Shown one piece after another: positions 16,237 through 24,923 of a stretch of DNA of 50,647 nt. Under the pieces are notes generated by a model, which was given only the letters and a program-made list of their open reading frames with translations, had not been told where the DNA came from and searched no databases. The stretch's first letter is position 1. Each line of letters begins with the position of its first letter. This DNA is from Paludibacter sp. Its GTDB lineage: Bacteria > Bacteroidota > Bacteroidia > Bacteroidales > Paludibacteraceae. Where the stretch lies: positions 1-50,647 of the forward strand of contig NZ_WASO01000003.1 in assembly GCF_009712605.1 (NCBI RefSeq). Reading direction: 5' to 3'. The position numbers and the translations under genes were made by a program.

Positions 16237-16986
16237 TTATTGTTCGGGTCTGTTCGCAAGACTTTCTTTACATATTGCTACCGTAATATGATAACAGCTC
16301 TGGTGATGTTCCTTTTTGATAAGGAAACGGCATTGCCGGCGCATATCAATTAAAGTCTCGGCAAAAATGCGAGGTACTTTGGCCGGATAGGCAACCGTGT
16401 CGCCATCCATGAATTTATTGTAAGTGATATCGAAGGTGGTGCCGTACCGGTGAGCCGAATTATTGCTGGCGTTACCGTTGTGTCTGCCCAGTTTATGTTG
16501 GCTTTCGTCAGTCCGCAATACAGAAGTAACCACAAAACGGTAATCCTTCATCTTGTTTTCTTTTAGTCTCTTCTGGAATTCTACTCCGATATCTTTCAAT
16601 AAGTTAACGGCTTCAGGGACCAGATACGGATGAGAGTGTCGTAGCTCATCGATATGGAAGAACTTACAATCAACCAGGTGAACCAATATGTCTTTCTTAA
16701 CCAGCACATCGGCGGCTTTCAAAAAATCACTGTCAGTATCGAATGTTTGTTTTAGTCCTCCTACCTGAGCATGTTCCAGCTGCACATCGTTGAGGTCGTC
16801 CAGTAATTCGGACGAACTGATGGGTGCTGCGGCATCTTTGCAGAAGTCGCAGGTGCAGGTATGAACACGAAACATACGTGGTTGCAGGTAAGGTCGTATG
16901 AAAAGGGCTGCTATTACTATTGCAATCAGCAGCAAACTTAGTAATATAAAGAGGTGTAGGTGGTATTTCTTTTTTCGTCTCATCAT
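16237..16986 (-). CDS. Membrane-anchored M15-like (DUF5715-type) peptidase
   Basis: A 249-residue protein, start chosen at ATG 16986 (16983 is nearly as good) because the -7 box TATTTTTG lies at 17001-17008; the longer frame from 17154 would start upstream of it. It has an N-terminal basic stretch and one membrane segment (about residues 10-30), then an unusual CTCDFC cysteine cluster, then a domain with VVTSVLRT, SAHRYGTTFDITYN and CYHITV. These correspond to the M15 D-Ala-D-Ala peptidase pattern (SGYRS, SxHxxGxxxD, and a late His), so a zinc peptidase acting on peptidoglycan in the periplasm is likely. The family is often labelled DUF5715. It is divergent from clpC and ends 79 bases before tRNA-Lys. 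Confidence 0.78.
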   Translation of the reverse strand: MMRRKKKYHLHLFILLSLLLIAIVIAALFIRPYLQPRMFRVHTCTCDFCKDAAAPISSSELLDDLNDVQLEHAQVGGLKQTFDTDSDFLKAADVLVKKDILVHLVDCKFFHIDELRHSHPYLVPEAVNLLKDIGVEFQKRLKENKMKDYRFVVTSVLRTDESQHKLGRHNGNASNNSAHRYGTTFDITYNKFMDGDTVAYPAKVPRIFAETLIDMRRQCRFLIKKEHHQSCYHITVAICKESLANRPEQ

Positions 16987-17000
16987 TTTTCTGTCAGATG

Positions 17001-17008
17001 CAAAAATA
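17001..17008 (-). promoter_or_regulatory. -7 element of the M15-like gene
   Basis: TATTTTTG on the minus strand (TAnnTTTG), 14 bases before ATG 16986; it decides the start of that gene in favour of the short form. Confidence 0.5.
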
Positions 17009-17193
17009 GCATTTATTTTCTGTCCGCAGGAAGTAAACCTGCCAAAATTGCCGTTTTTTTTTGTGGCACAGGCTTTGATTGTAATAGTATCTATTTCGGT
17101 AAGAAGGTTCAACAGCCTTCTTATAAAAATAAAAAAATGGCCAACTTTGCCCATAAAATGGCCAAAGCATTGGCAAAAGGCAAAAGGATTAGT

Positions 17194-17201
17194 TATATTT
17201 G
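17194..17201 (+). promoter_or_regulatory. -7 element of clpC promoter
   Basis: TATATTTG, an exact TAnnTTTG match, with TTG at 17170-17172 (spacer 21, slightly long). The ATG follows 26 bases later. No heat-shock (CIRCE-like) inverted repeat is visible. Confidence 0.55.
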
Positions 17202-17227
17202 TGGTATAAACAAGAAAGGGAATAATA

Positions 17228-19747
17228 ATGGAAAACCGATTTTCGGATAAATTAAGAGATGTGCTCAGCTATAGCCGTGAAGAGGCGGAACGGTTGGGTA
17301 ACAGCTATATAGGACCGGAGCACCTGATGCTTGGGCTGATACGCGATGGCGAAGGAAAGGCCATCGAAGCCCTCAATTTGCTGCATACCGATCTGTCTCA
17401 ACTAAAAAAGAAGATTGAAGATCAGGTTAAAACAGATAATGTTGTATCAGCCAGCGATTTGACAGTGCCGAGAAATACGGAACGAATACTTAAGATTTTG
17501 TATCTCGAAGCTCGTTCGTTGAACAAAAGTATTGCAGATACAGAGCATCTTCTGCTAGCAATATTGAAGGAAAAGGATAATTTACCTGCTCAGCTTCTTG
17601 GAGGCGAGGATGTGAATTATGACAATGTACGTGGTTTGATAGAAGAGAAAAAAGACATTCATATGGGTGGTGGATTTCCAAACGATGAGGATGATGATGA
17701 AGAACTTAGCGGTTCAAAATTGTCAAACCAAAAATCGGACAAGCCAGGCACGAAAGAGGTTGGCGATACTCCTGTTCTGAATAATTTCGGGAGCGACCTG
17801 ACCAAAGCTGCGCGTGAAAATCTGCTCGATCCTGTTGTGGGACGTCAGCGTGAAATAGAACGTGTTGCTCAGATTCTGAGTCGCCGTAAAAAGAACAATC
17901 CAGTTCTGATTGGCGATCCTGGCGTGGGTAAATCGGCTATTGTAGAGGGACTTGCCATGCGTATTGTGCAGCGTAAGGTTCCGCGTACACTCTTCGAAAA
18001 GCGGATCATCGCACTGGATATGGCTTCGATCGTGGCTGGAACAAAATACCGAGGACAGTTTGAAGAACGTCTGATCGCCATCCTGAATGAACTGAAGAAG
18101 AATCCTCAGATCATCCTGTTTATCGACGAAATTCATACTATTGTAGGTGCCGGTGGAGCTGCCGGATCATTGGATGCGGCTAATATTTTGAAGCCGGTTT
18201 TGGCCCGTGGAGAGATACAGTGCATCGGAGCAACCACGCTGGATGAATACCGTCAAAGCATAGAGAAAGACGGAGCTTTGGAGCGCCGCTTCCAGAAAAT
18301 TGTGGTGGAACCGACTACACCGGAGGAGACACTGGAAATTCTGAACAACATCAAGTCACGGTACGAAGATCACCACCGTGTGATATATACTCCCGAAGCA
18401 ATTGCGGCTTGTGTCAAATTGACAGACCGCTATATTACCGAACGTTGTTTCCCGGATAAGGCAATTGACGCCCTGGATGAATCGGGATCAAGGGTTCATA
18501 TTTCCAATATTGTAGTTCCGAAGGAGATTGAGGCACTGGAAAAAGAACTTGAAGAGGCAAAACAGGCAAAGCAAAAAGCAGTAGAAAATCAGCAATTTGA
18601 ACTTGCAGCCGAATACAGAGATCACGAAAAGAAGTGCCACGAACGGTTGGAGGAAGCCACTTTGCGTTGGGAAGAATCGACCAAAGAACAACGTCAGGTT
18701 GTGGATGCCGATAAGGTAGCCGAAACTGTTGCCATGATGTCGGGCGTGCCTATGCAGCGTATTGCGCAGGCCGAAAATGAGCGACTGATTGAAATGCAGG
18801 ACGGAATTAACAAAAAAGTGATTGGCCAAACGGCAGCTGTAGAGAAAGTTGTAAAGGCGATACAGCGTAACAGAGTCGGGCTGAAAAACCCGAATAAACC
18901 TATTGGCGCATTTATTTTCCTGGGACCTACCGGTGTTGGTAAAACTCACCTTGCCAAACAATTGGCTCAGTTCATGTTCGGATCGGATGACTCGTTGATC
19001 CGGGTGGATATGAGCGAATATATGGATAAATACACCGTATCGCGCCTTATCGGAGCACCTCCGGGTTATGTAGGTTACGAAGAAGGTGGCCAGCTGACCG
19101 AGAAAGTGAGAAGAAAACCGTACTCGATCATCCTGTTGGACGAAATAGAAAAGGCTCATCCCGATATTTTCAACATTCTGTTGCAGGTGTTTGACGAAGG
19201 GCATTTGACTGACGGTCTTGGACGACGCATTGATTTTAAGAATACGATTATCATCATGACCTCCAATGTGGGAACACGGCAATTGAAAGAATTTGGAGCC
19301 GGTGTTGGTTTCCGTTTGGAAGAAAACGATTTGTCGACGGCGTCGGAACGTTCACGGAGCGTGATTCAGAAAGCGCTGAACAGAACCTTCGCTCCTGAAT
19401 TCCTCAACCGTGTGGATGACGTTATTATGTTCGATCAGTTGAGCAAAGAGTCGATCCTGAAGATTGTTGATCTTGAATTACAGGGTCTTTACAACCGGAT
19501 CGAGAGCCTTGGATATCGCCTGGTGCTGACAGACGAAGCAAAAGAGTTTGTCGCCAACAAGGGATATGACGTTCAGTTTGGAGCACGTCCATTGAAACGG
19601 GCTATTCAGAAATACGTTGAAGATGAGATGGTTGATATAATTATGAGGGCAACAATTGCTCCCGGTGACACAGTTACAATGATTGTGAACACCGAAGAGG
19701 AAAAACTCTCCGCTCATATTGATCATCCGGAACCACAAACAACATAA
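17228..19747 (+). CDS. clpC: ClpC-type ATP-dependent Clp protease ATP-binding subunit
   Basis: An 839-residue Hsp100 AAA+ unfoldase that forms a hexamer, unfolds substrates and feeds them to ClpP. Domains: double Clp_N repeat (about 1-145), acidic linker (NDEDDDEE), AAA+ domain D1 with Walker [10 protein letters not shown] and Walker [10 protein letters not shown], a UVR-type coiled insert between D1 and D2 ([20 protein letters not shown] then [15 protein letters not shown]), D2 with [14 protein letters not shown] and IILLDEIEK, and the C-terminal ClpB-D2-small domain. The UVR insert and the short M region identify ClpC rather than ClpB or ClpA. The GVGF loop in D2 corresponds to the ClpP docking loop. 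Monocistronic, with its own -7 box and a terminator. Confidence 0.95.
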   Translation: MENRFSDKLRDVLSYSREEAERLGNSYIGPEHLMLGLIRDGEGKAIEALNLLHTDLSQLKKKIEDQVKTDNVVSASDLTVPRNTERILKILYLEARSLNKSIADTEHLLLAILKEKDNLPAQLLGGEDVNYDNVRGLIEEKKDIHMGGGFPNDEDDDEELSGSKLSNQKSDKPGTKEVGDTPVLNNFGSDLTKAARENLLDPVVGRQREIERVAQILSRRKKNNPVLIGDPGVGKSAIVEGLAMRIVQRKVPRTLFEKRIIALDMASIVAGTKYRGQFEERLIAILNELKKNPQIILFIDEIHTIVGAGGAAGSLDAANILKPVLARGEIQCIGATTLDEYRQSIEKDGALERRFQKIVVEPTTPEETLEILNNIKSRYEDHHRVIYTPEAIAACVKLTDRYITERCFPDKAIDALDESGSRVHISNIVVPKEIEALEKELEEAKQAKQKAVENQQFELAAEYRDHEKKCHERLEEATLRWEESTKEQRQVVDADKVAETVAMMSGVPMQRIAQAENERLIEMQDGINKKVIGQTAAVEKVVKAIQRNRVGLKNPNKPIGAFIFLGPTGVGKTHLAKQLAQFMFGSDDSLIRVDMSEYMDKYTVSRLIGAPPGYVGYEEGGQLTEKVRRKPYSIILLDEIEKAHPDIFNILLQVFDEGHLTDGLGRRIDFKNTIIIMTSNVGTRQLKEFGAGVGFRLEENDLSTASERSRSVIQKALNRTFAPEFLNRVDDVIMFDQLSKESILKIVDLELQGLYNRIESLGYRLVLTDEAKEFVANKGYDVQFGARPLKRAIQKYVEDEMVDIIMRATIAPGDTVTMIVNTEEEKLSAHIDHPEPQTT

Positions 19748-19759
19748 ATACAGTAAATT

Positions 19760-19791
19760 AAAGCCATTTCGTTATTCGGAATGGCTTTTTT
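19760..19791 (+). terminator. Terminator of clpC
   Basis: Stem AAAGCCATT (19760-19768) / AATGGCTTT (19780-19788) followed by TTTTTT. Compact, high-quality intrinsic terminator 12 bases after the stop. Confidence 0.85.
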
Positions 19792-19852
19792 GTTTACTAT
19801 TATTGTGTTAGAATATTTGCCGTTTTGGCATTACATTTTGAAAGAAAACTGC

Positions 19853-19860
19853 TAACTTTG
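19853..19860 (+). promoter_or_regulatory. -7 element of the KDG-kinase gene
   Basis: TAACTTTG, exact TAnnTTTG match. It implies a transcript start near 19867 and a 5' leader of about 200 nt, which is structured (19882-20028). No clear TTG at -33. Confidence 0.5.
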
Positions 19861-19881
19861 CTTATATTTTAATAGTGAAAC

Positions 19882-20028
19882 CATTGTTTTTGCTATGTGC
19901 AGAAAAACAATGTATTAGTTTCTATCCTGCATTGACGGGAGGAGAATAAGAACCGAAAGCAAAGCTCTTTTCTTCTACTTTTCTATGAAGGATAGATTTA
20001 TTGTTTTGTAGAGCGATGCAAAGCGTCG
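19882..20028 (+). promoter_or_regulatory. Structured 5' leader of the KDG-kinase gene
   Basis: Three successive stems between promoter and ATG. The first is CATTGTTTTT (19882-19891) / AAAAACAATG (19903-19912), perfect. The second is TCTATCCT (19921-19928) / AGGATAGA (19989-19996), closing a 60-base purine-rich internal region. The third is CGATGC / GCGTCG (20014-20028) around AAA. Such a leader suggests a cis-regulatory RNA; I do not recognise a known riboswitch class. Confidence 0.45.
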
Positions 20029-20065
20029 GGAATTCATGGCATCATTTATCTAAAACTAATCTATA

Positions 20066-21109
20066 ATGAAGAATAAAGTTGTTACGTTTGGAGAAATACT
20101 GTTGAGGCTCACAGCTCCGGGATACCTCCGTTTTGCGCAGGCAAAGGAATATGTGGCTACATTTGGTGGCAGTGAAGCAAATGTTGCTGTTTCACTTGCC
20201 AATTTCGGAGTTGATACTGAGTTTGTAACACGTTTACCGCAAAATGAAATAGCACAAAGCTGTCTGAGCCAGCTTCGTTCGTACAATGTGGGTACGCAGC
20301 ACATTGCTTACGGAGGGAAACGTCTGGGTATCTATTTCCTCGAAAATGCTTCTATATCACGTGGATCGAAGGTGGTTTACGACCGTGCCGATTCTTCTTT
20401 TGCCACGATTGTTTCGGGCATGATCGACTGGGAAAAGGTGTTTGCCGATGCTACCTGGTTTCACTGGTCGGGTGTGGCAGCAGCTTTATCACCAGAGGCC
20501 GCCGATGTGTGCCGCGAAGCTATTCATGCAGCTGATCGGTTGGGTCTGACCATATCCTGCGATCTTAACTTCCGGAAGAACCTTTGGAATTACGGGAAAA
20601 CAGCTCCGGAGGTATTGCCCGAAATGGTAGCTTACAGCGATGCTGTTTTTGGCAGTCACGACGAATATCTCAAGGTTCTGGGCATTTCAATGGCCGATTT
20701 CAAAGCCGTAGATACCAGCTACCAAATGGATCTTGTCAGTTACGAAAAAGCAGCCAAAGAGATGGTGATAAAATTTCCTCGCTGCAAGAAAGTATTTATC
20801 GAATTCCGTAATACGATCAACGCCAATCACAACACGCTTGCCAGTGTTCTGTATTCCAACGGAACATTGAAACATACCCGCGTTTACGACATTACTCACG
20901 TGGTTGATTGTGTCGGAGTTGGTGACGCATTTGTGGGAGGCATGATTTACGGTATGATTGCTTATCCTGAAGATGACCAAAAGGCATTAGACTTTGCTCA
21001 GGCAGCTTCTACTCTGAAAAATACCATTCAGGGCGACTTTAACCTTGTATCGGTTGCCGAAGTGGAAGGCCTCATGAAAGGCGACGGCTCCGGACGTGTT
21101 TCAAGGTAA
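20066..21109 (+). CDS. kdgK: PfkB-family sugar kinase, probable 2-keto-3-deoxygluconate kinase
   Basis: A 347-residue ribokinase-fold enzyme. It shows VTFGEILLRLTAPGYLRF at the N-terminus, the first PfkB signature region (FGGSEANVAVSLANFG), SCDLNFRKNLW, and the second signature VDCVGVGDAFVGGMIYGM, in which the usual GAGD is GVGD and the catalytic base Asp is kept. Overall resemblance is to KDG kinases, which phosphorylate 2-dehydro-3-deoxygluconate to KDPG in uronate and pectin catabolism. No KDPG aldolase or uronate gene is adjacent, so the substrate call is tentative within the PfkB family. It has its own promoter and a roughly 200-nt structured leader; buk follows on the same strand with a separate promoter. 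Confidence 0.82.
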   Translation: MKNKVVTFGEILLRLTAPGYLRFAQAKEYVATFGGSEANVAVSLANFGVDTEFVTRLPQNEIAQSCLSQLRSYNVGTQHIAYGGKRLGIYFLENASISRGSKVVYDRADSSFATIVSGMIDWEKVFADATWFHWSGVAAALSPEAADVCREAIHAADRLGLTISCDLNFRKNLWNYGKTAPEVLPEMVAYSDAVFGSHDEYLKVLGISMADFKAVDTSYQMDLVSYEKAAKEMVIKFPRCKKVFIEFRNTINANHNTLASVLYSNGTLKHTRVYDITHVVDCVGVGDAFVGGMIYGMIAYPEDDQKALDFAQAASTLKNTIQGDFNLVSVAEVEGLMKGDGSGRVSR

Positions 21110-21120
21110 GGAAAATTTAT

Positions 21121-21128
21121 TATATTTG
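21121..21128 (+). promoter_or_regulatory. -7 element of buk promoter
   Basis: TATATTTG (exact TAnnTTTG) 12 bases after the kinase stop. It implies buk can be transcribed alone, with a 5' leader of about 90 nt containing the hairpin GTACAAAAG/CTTTTGTGC at 21154-21175. Confidence 0.5.
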
Positions 21129-21225
21129 CACAAAAGTTAACCTTAATATAGGCGTACAAAAGAGAACTTTTGTGCAAATTTTCTTCTCTTTGTGGACGAA
21201 TATATTAATTGATTTTCAATTAATT

Positions 21226-22299
21226 ATGTCATACAATATTTTGTCCATCAATCCTGGATCAACTTCTACCAAAATTGCGCTCTACCAGGACGAGCATTGC
21301 GTGTTTACGTTAAATATTGACCATACTTCCGAAGAGCTGAGGCACTTCAAAAAGGTAAACGACCAGTTCGAATTCAGAAAAAATCTGATACTGAATGCGC
21401 TCGAAAAGGCTGGTGTCGACCTGCAATCGCTTAATGCGATAGTGGGGCGGGGTGGCATGGTGAAACCTGTAGAATCGGGGGTTTATGAGATGAATGCCCG
21501 GTTGCATGAAGATTTGGTGCTGGGTATTCAGGGAGAACATGCCAGTAGTCTTGGAGGCTTGTTGGCTGAAGCAATGGTTGCCGACATTCCGGGTGCCCGT
21601 GCTTTTATCGCCGATCCGGTGGTGGTAGATGAAATGACAGATGTAGCCCGGGTCCTGGGACACGCTCTCTTTCATCGCAAGTCAATGTTTCATGCACTAA
21701 ATCATAAGGCCATCAGTCGTTTGTATGCCAAATCGGTAGATAAACCGTATGAAGAACTGAATCTGGTGGTTGCCCATTTGGGAGGAGGCGTAACGGTAGG
21801 TGCTCATCAACGCGGGCGGGTCATCGACGTAAACGATGGCATTAGCGGATCAGGACCTTTTTCGTCCAACCGTTCGGGCCAGCTACCGGCGGTGGATGTC
21901 GCAAAGCTTTGTTTTAGTGGCGAATATATGCTAGACGATGTTAAGCAGATGATTAACGGCAAAGGCGGTGTAATGTCGCTGATGGGAACCAGTGACATGC
22001 GCAAAGTCGAACATCGTGCATTGCAGGAAAATGACCCGAAGGCAAAGTTGGTGATGGATGCGATGGCTTACAATGTTGCAAAGGAAATTGGCGCTATGGC
22101 AACGGTTCTTGAAGGGAAAGTGGATGCTATCCTGTTGACCGGAGGAATTGCCTATTGTAGCTATATCGTGGATGATATCACCCGTCGGGTTTCGTTTATA
22201 GCTCCGGTGAAGGTTTATCCGGGCGAAGATGAAATGGGAGCACTTGCAATGAACGGACTGGCCGTATTGCGCGGAGCTCCTGTTAAGGTTTATACCTGA
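21226..22299 (+). CDS. buk: Butyrate kinase
   Basis: A 357-residue ASKHA-fold kinase. Start placed at ATG 21226 (MSYNILSINPGSTSTKIALY), since residues encoded from the upstream ATG at 21172 precede the conserved N-terminus and overlap a hairpin. Motifs: NPGSTSTKIA phosphate loop, GRGGMVKPVESGVYEMN, VAHLGGGVTVGAHQRGRVID, NDGISGSGPFSSNRSG and LLTGGIAYCSYI. It converts butyryl-phosphate and ADP to butyrate and ATP, or the reverse, or acts on branched-chain acyl phosphates. The usual partner phosphate butyryltransferase (ptb), normally next to buk, is not in this window. The gene ends 234 bases before the convergent deoR stop. Confidence 0.94.
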   Translation: MSYNILSINPGSTSTKIALYQDEHCVFTLNIDHTSEELRHFKKVNDQFEFRKNLILNALEKAGVDLQSLNAIVGRGGMVKPVESGVYEMNARLHEDLVLGIQGEHASSLGGLLAEAMVADIPGARAFIADPVVVDEMTDVARVLGHALFHRKSMFHALNHKAISRLYAKSVDKPYEELNLVVAHLGGGVTVGAHQRGRVIDVNDGISGSGPFSSNRSGQLPAVDVAKLCFSGEYMLDDVKQMINGKGGVMSLMGTSDMRKVEHRALQENDPKAKLVMDAMAYNVAKEIGAMATVLEGKVDAILLTGGIAYCSYIVDDITRRVSFIAPVKVYPGEDEMGALAMNGLAVLRGAPVKVYT

Positions 22300-22311
22300 A
22301 GCAATTAATAT

Positions 22312-22495
22312 TATATCAATTTCAAGTGCCGACCTCTCCTCTCACGACGACTTCGTGTCGGAGTCAGATATTTATCGTCTGACCCAACCTCCTCCCCCAA
22401 GGGGTGGAGGAGTAAGGCAGTGAAATATTTAGAATTCATTTATTTTGCAGATTTTCCCCCTCTCTTCGGGAGAGGTGCTAGGGGAGAGGTCAAAT
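22312..22495. repeat. Palindrome-rich intergenic segment
   Basis: Between the convergent buk and deoR ends. It holds GTCAGA/TCTGAC and CCTCCxCCCC-type inverted pairs around 22360-22410, and a compact CCTCTC-TTCGG-GAGAGG hairpin at 22459-22475. It resembles dispersed intergenic palindromes and may double as a two-way terminator; no ORF is supported. Confidence 0.4.
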
Positions 22496-22533
22496 GCGAA
22501 AATTAAGAACAGTCTTAAACGGTATAATGTCTG

Positions 22534-23307
22534 CTATTCTTCTGCTTCAGCAATTACGAACTTAACATCGTTGTTTTTCAGCCATTTGATGTCGTCTGCC
22601 GTAATTTTGGAGTCGGTAATCAGATAGTTGATTAATGACAATGCACCCAGACTGGCAAACGAACTTTTACCTATTTTAGAGGAGTCGGCAACCAGAAATG
22701 TTTCATTGACCGAATCGATCATGGCTCTCTTTACACAAATGTCGCTAATCCCCGGATAAGTTAAACCCGACTTCAAGGCGATACCTGCAGTGGCTAAAAA
22801 GAGCTTGTCTACATGCAGGCTTTGAAAAAAATCAGCGGCTTTTTGCCCGGTTAGCGAAAGAGTGGGGGCCTTGAATTCGCCTCCGGTGACAATCACGGTA
22901 ATGCCCATTTGCGCTCCTAGGATAAGAGCAATATTCAGTGCATTGGTAATGACAGTGAGATTTCGGTAGTTCGTTAACAGTTTTGCAATTTCTGTCGTAG
23001 TTGATCCCGAGTCGAGTATGATAGTGTCGCCGTCGGCAATGAATTCTACGGCTTTGCGGGCAATGGCTATTTTTTCGGCAATATTATCCTGGTTTTGCAG
23101 GTTGAAAGTGCGAATATTCGAATCGTTATCTTTCAGGTAGGCTCCACCATGTTCGCGAACGATAATGTTTTCCTTCTCCATTCGTTCAAGATCCTGACGT
23201 ATAGTTACCTCTGTTACTTTAAATATACGGCTCAGATCTATTACTTTAGCATGACCTTTTTCCCGAATAAGTTCCAGTATTTTTTCGCGTCGTTGGTTTG
23301 GGAGCAT
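22534..23307 (-). CDS. DeoR/GlpR-family transcriptional regulator
   Basis: A 257-residue repressor-type regulator. The N-terminal DeoR winged helix-turn-helix reads RREKILELIREKGHAKVIDL then FKVTEVTIRQDLERMEKENI with the family's VREHGGA wing. The C-terminal DeoRC sugar-phosphate sensor domain carries DTIILDSGSTTTEIAKLL and LVADSSKIGK. Members respond to phosphorylated sugars. It starts 5 bases after the ribB stop and so is probably co-transcribed with ribB, an odd partner; the targets may be elsewhere, for example the sugar kinase gene 1.4 kb away on the other strand (inference). Confidence 0.92.
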   Translation of the reverse strand: MLPNQRREKILELIREKGHAKVIDLSRIFKVTEVTIRQDLERMEKENIIVREHGGAYLKDNDSNIRTFNLQNQDNIAEKIAIARKAVEFIADGDTIILDSGSTTTEIAKLLTNYRNLTVITNALNIALILGAQMGITVIVTGGEFKAPTLSLTGQKAADFFQSLHVDKLFLATAGIALKSGLTYPGISDICVKRAMIDSVNETFLVADSSKIGKSSFASLGALSLINYLITDSKITADDIKWLKNNDVKFVIAEAEE

Positions 23308-23312
23308 ATTGG

Positions 23313-23936
23313 TTACTTTTGAAGATAATTTCTGTATTCTTTGATCTGGGTAATGGATATCAATTTTACGGAGTGTTGCTTAGCAACTTCTACAAGGTCA
23401 TCCCAGCGTGCCATTGTGCCATCGTCGTTCATTACTTCTACTAACACGCCGGCAGGTTTCAAACCTGCAAGACGGGGTAAATCCACCGAGGCTTCGGTGT
23501 GTCCCATTCTTCCCAAAACGCCATCAGCATGAGCAATGAGTGGAAATATATGTCCCGGACGCGCCAGATCTTCGGGTTTGGTATTGACATCCACAAGAGC
23601 ATTGACTGTCATTGCACGGTCGTAGGCTGAAATGCCGGTAGTGCAACCATGCCCTTTCAGGTCGACGGATACCGTAAAGTTGGTGATCATTAAAGCTGTG
23701 TTGCTTTGCACCATTCTGTCCAGTTGCAATTCCTTACAGCGTTCTTCTGTAAGAGCTGCACAAATAAGGCCTCTTCCATATTTAGCCATAAAATTGATGA
23801 TTTCCGGGGTTGCCAACTCGGCTGCGGCAATAAAATCTCCTTCATTTTCGCGGGCAACATCATCAAAAACCAACACAATTTTACCTTGTTTTATATCTTC
23901 GATGACCTCTTCTACTGTATTCAGCGGCAGTGACAT
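23313..23936 (-). CDS. ribB: 3,4-dihydroxy-2-butanone-4-phosphate synthase RibB
   Basis: A 207-residue stand-alone RibB (no fused GTP cyclohydrolase II domain), which turns ribulose 5-phosphate into the four-carbon unit of riboflavin. Motifs: [28 protein letters not shown] with acidic catalytic residues, [31 protein letters not shown], and [28 protein letters not shown]. The frame extends to 24140, but the start is set at ATG 23936 because the conserved protein begins there and a -7 box lies at 23959-23966. No FMN riboswitch fits in the roughly 16-nt leader. It is followed 5 bases later by the DeoR gene. Confidence 0.95.
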   Translation of the reverse strand: MSLPLNTVEEVIEDIKQGKIVLVFDDVARENEGDFIAAAELATPEIINFMAKYGRGLICAALTEERCKELQLDRMVQSNTALMITNFTVSVDLKGHGCTTGISAYDRAMTVNALVDVNTKPEDLARPGHIFPLIAHADGVLGRMGHTEASVDLPRLAGLKPAGVLVEVMNDDGTMARWDDLVEVAKQHSVKLISITQIKEYRNYLQK

Positions 23937-23958
23937 ATCGGCGATTGTATTTAGTATG

Positions 23959-23966
23959 CAAAGATA
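23959..23966 (-). promoter_or_regulatory. -7 element of ribB promoter
   Basis: TATCTTTG on the minus strand, exact TAnnTTTG match 22 bases before ATG 23936; it supports the shorter ribB start. Confidence 0.55.
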
Positions 23967-24186
23967 CGGTTTATTTACCGAAACCCGGTTTCTTGCTTTT
24001 GACTGAACAGCTTTTGATGAGTCCAATAACTTGTTATATATCAAATTGTATTGTTTTTTGTCCGGCGAACATGAAACTTCTTTAATTTTCATGTTATTAT
24101 TAAAAATAAGGAGAACGAGGGTTGATATAGATTTTATCAATATTCATATTTATTTCTATAAAAGTATAATCCGAAGATTTCCGCAT

Positions 24187-24194
24187 TATATTTG
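24187..24194 (+). promoter_or_regulatory. -7 element of the sod-ferritin operon
   Basis: TATATTTG, exact TAnnTTTG match. Predicted leader of about 117 nt, with a small hairpin GTTCAA/TTGAAC at 24257-24274 before the ATG. Confidence 0.45.
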
Positions 24195-24317
24195 CAATCA
24201 CAATCAGATTTTAACACGTACTGATATCGATAAAAAATAAAGACTGACCGATTGAAGTTCAACGAATTTTGAACTGTTGACCAGGTGGTAAATTACTAAC
24301 TATTAATATTTTCAACG

Positions 24318-24896
24318 ATGAAATACGAATTACAGGCACTGCCATATGCAGCAGACGCATTAGCACCAAAAATGAGTGAAACAACCGTTAACCTCCACTG
24401 GGGGAAACATGTGCAGACATATATCAACAACCTGAACGGGTTGATTCCGGGCACACCGTTTGAAGAAGCTTCGCTCGAGGAAATTGTAAAGAAAGCCGAA
24501 GGCCCCATTTTTAATAACGGCGCTCAGGTATGGAACCATACTTTCTTTTTCTGGCAATTTGCCCCGAAACCTGCCGCCTCGAAACCTTCGGGAGCTCTGG
24601 CAGCCGCTATCGATAAAAGCTTTGGCTCATTCGACGCTTTCAAAGAACAATTCACAAAAGCCGCAGTTACATTGTTTGGCTCGGGATGGGCATGGCTGGT
24701 AAAAAAAGAAGACGGTTCGCTCGAAATCGTTCAGGAAAGCAATGCAGGCAATCCGCTGAAGAAAGGCTTGATCCCTGTGCTTACCTGCGACGTGTGGGAA
24801 CACTCGTACTATGTTGATTACCAGAATCGTCGCGCTGATTTTGTGGCAACCTTCTGGGAATTGGTCGACTGGTCGGTGGTAGAAAAACGGTACTAA
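24318..24896 (+). CDS. sodB: Superoxide dismutase, Fe-type (possibly cambialistic)
   Basis: A 192-residue cytoplasmic superoxide dismutase. Metal ligands can be placed by comparison with E. coli SodB: H27 (LHWGKH), H74 (VWNHTF), and the Asp and His of TCDVWEHSYY. The second-sphere residues H31 and Y35 (QTY) are kept. Gln70 in NNGAQVWNH is at the position typical of the Fe-type rather than the Mn-type. One oddity is W28 where E. coli has Tyr27. It starts an operon with ferritin 27 bases downstream, coupling superoxide removal to storage of iron that could feed Fenton chemistry. Confidence 0.96.
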   Translation: MKYELQALPYAADALAPKMSETTVNLHWGKHVQTYINNLNGLIPGTPFEEASLEEIVKKAEGPIFNNGAQVWNHTFFFWQFAPKPAASKPSGALAAAIDKSFGSFDAFKEQFTKAAVTLFGSGWAWLVKKEDGSLEIVQESNAGNPLKKGLIPVLTCDVWEHSYYVDYQNRRADFVATFWELVDWSVVEKRY

Positions 24897-24923
24897 TAAC
24901 CAACCGATAAAAACCAACGAATT

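Noticed and set aside
18488-19282. A 264-codon minus-strand ORF over clpC
   Set aside because: Shadow of the AAA+ gene; no domain recognisable.
23937-24140. N-terminal extension of RibB to 24140, or an FMN riboswitch there
   Set aside because: The extension has no family similarity and crosses a -7 box; the sequence lacks the conserved stems of an FMN riboswitch.
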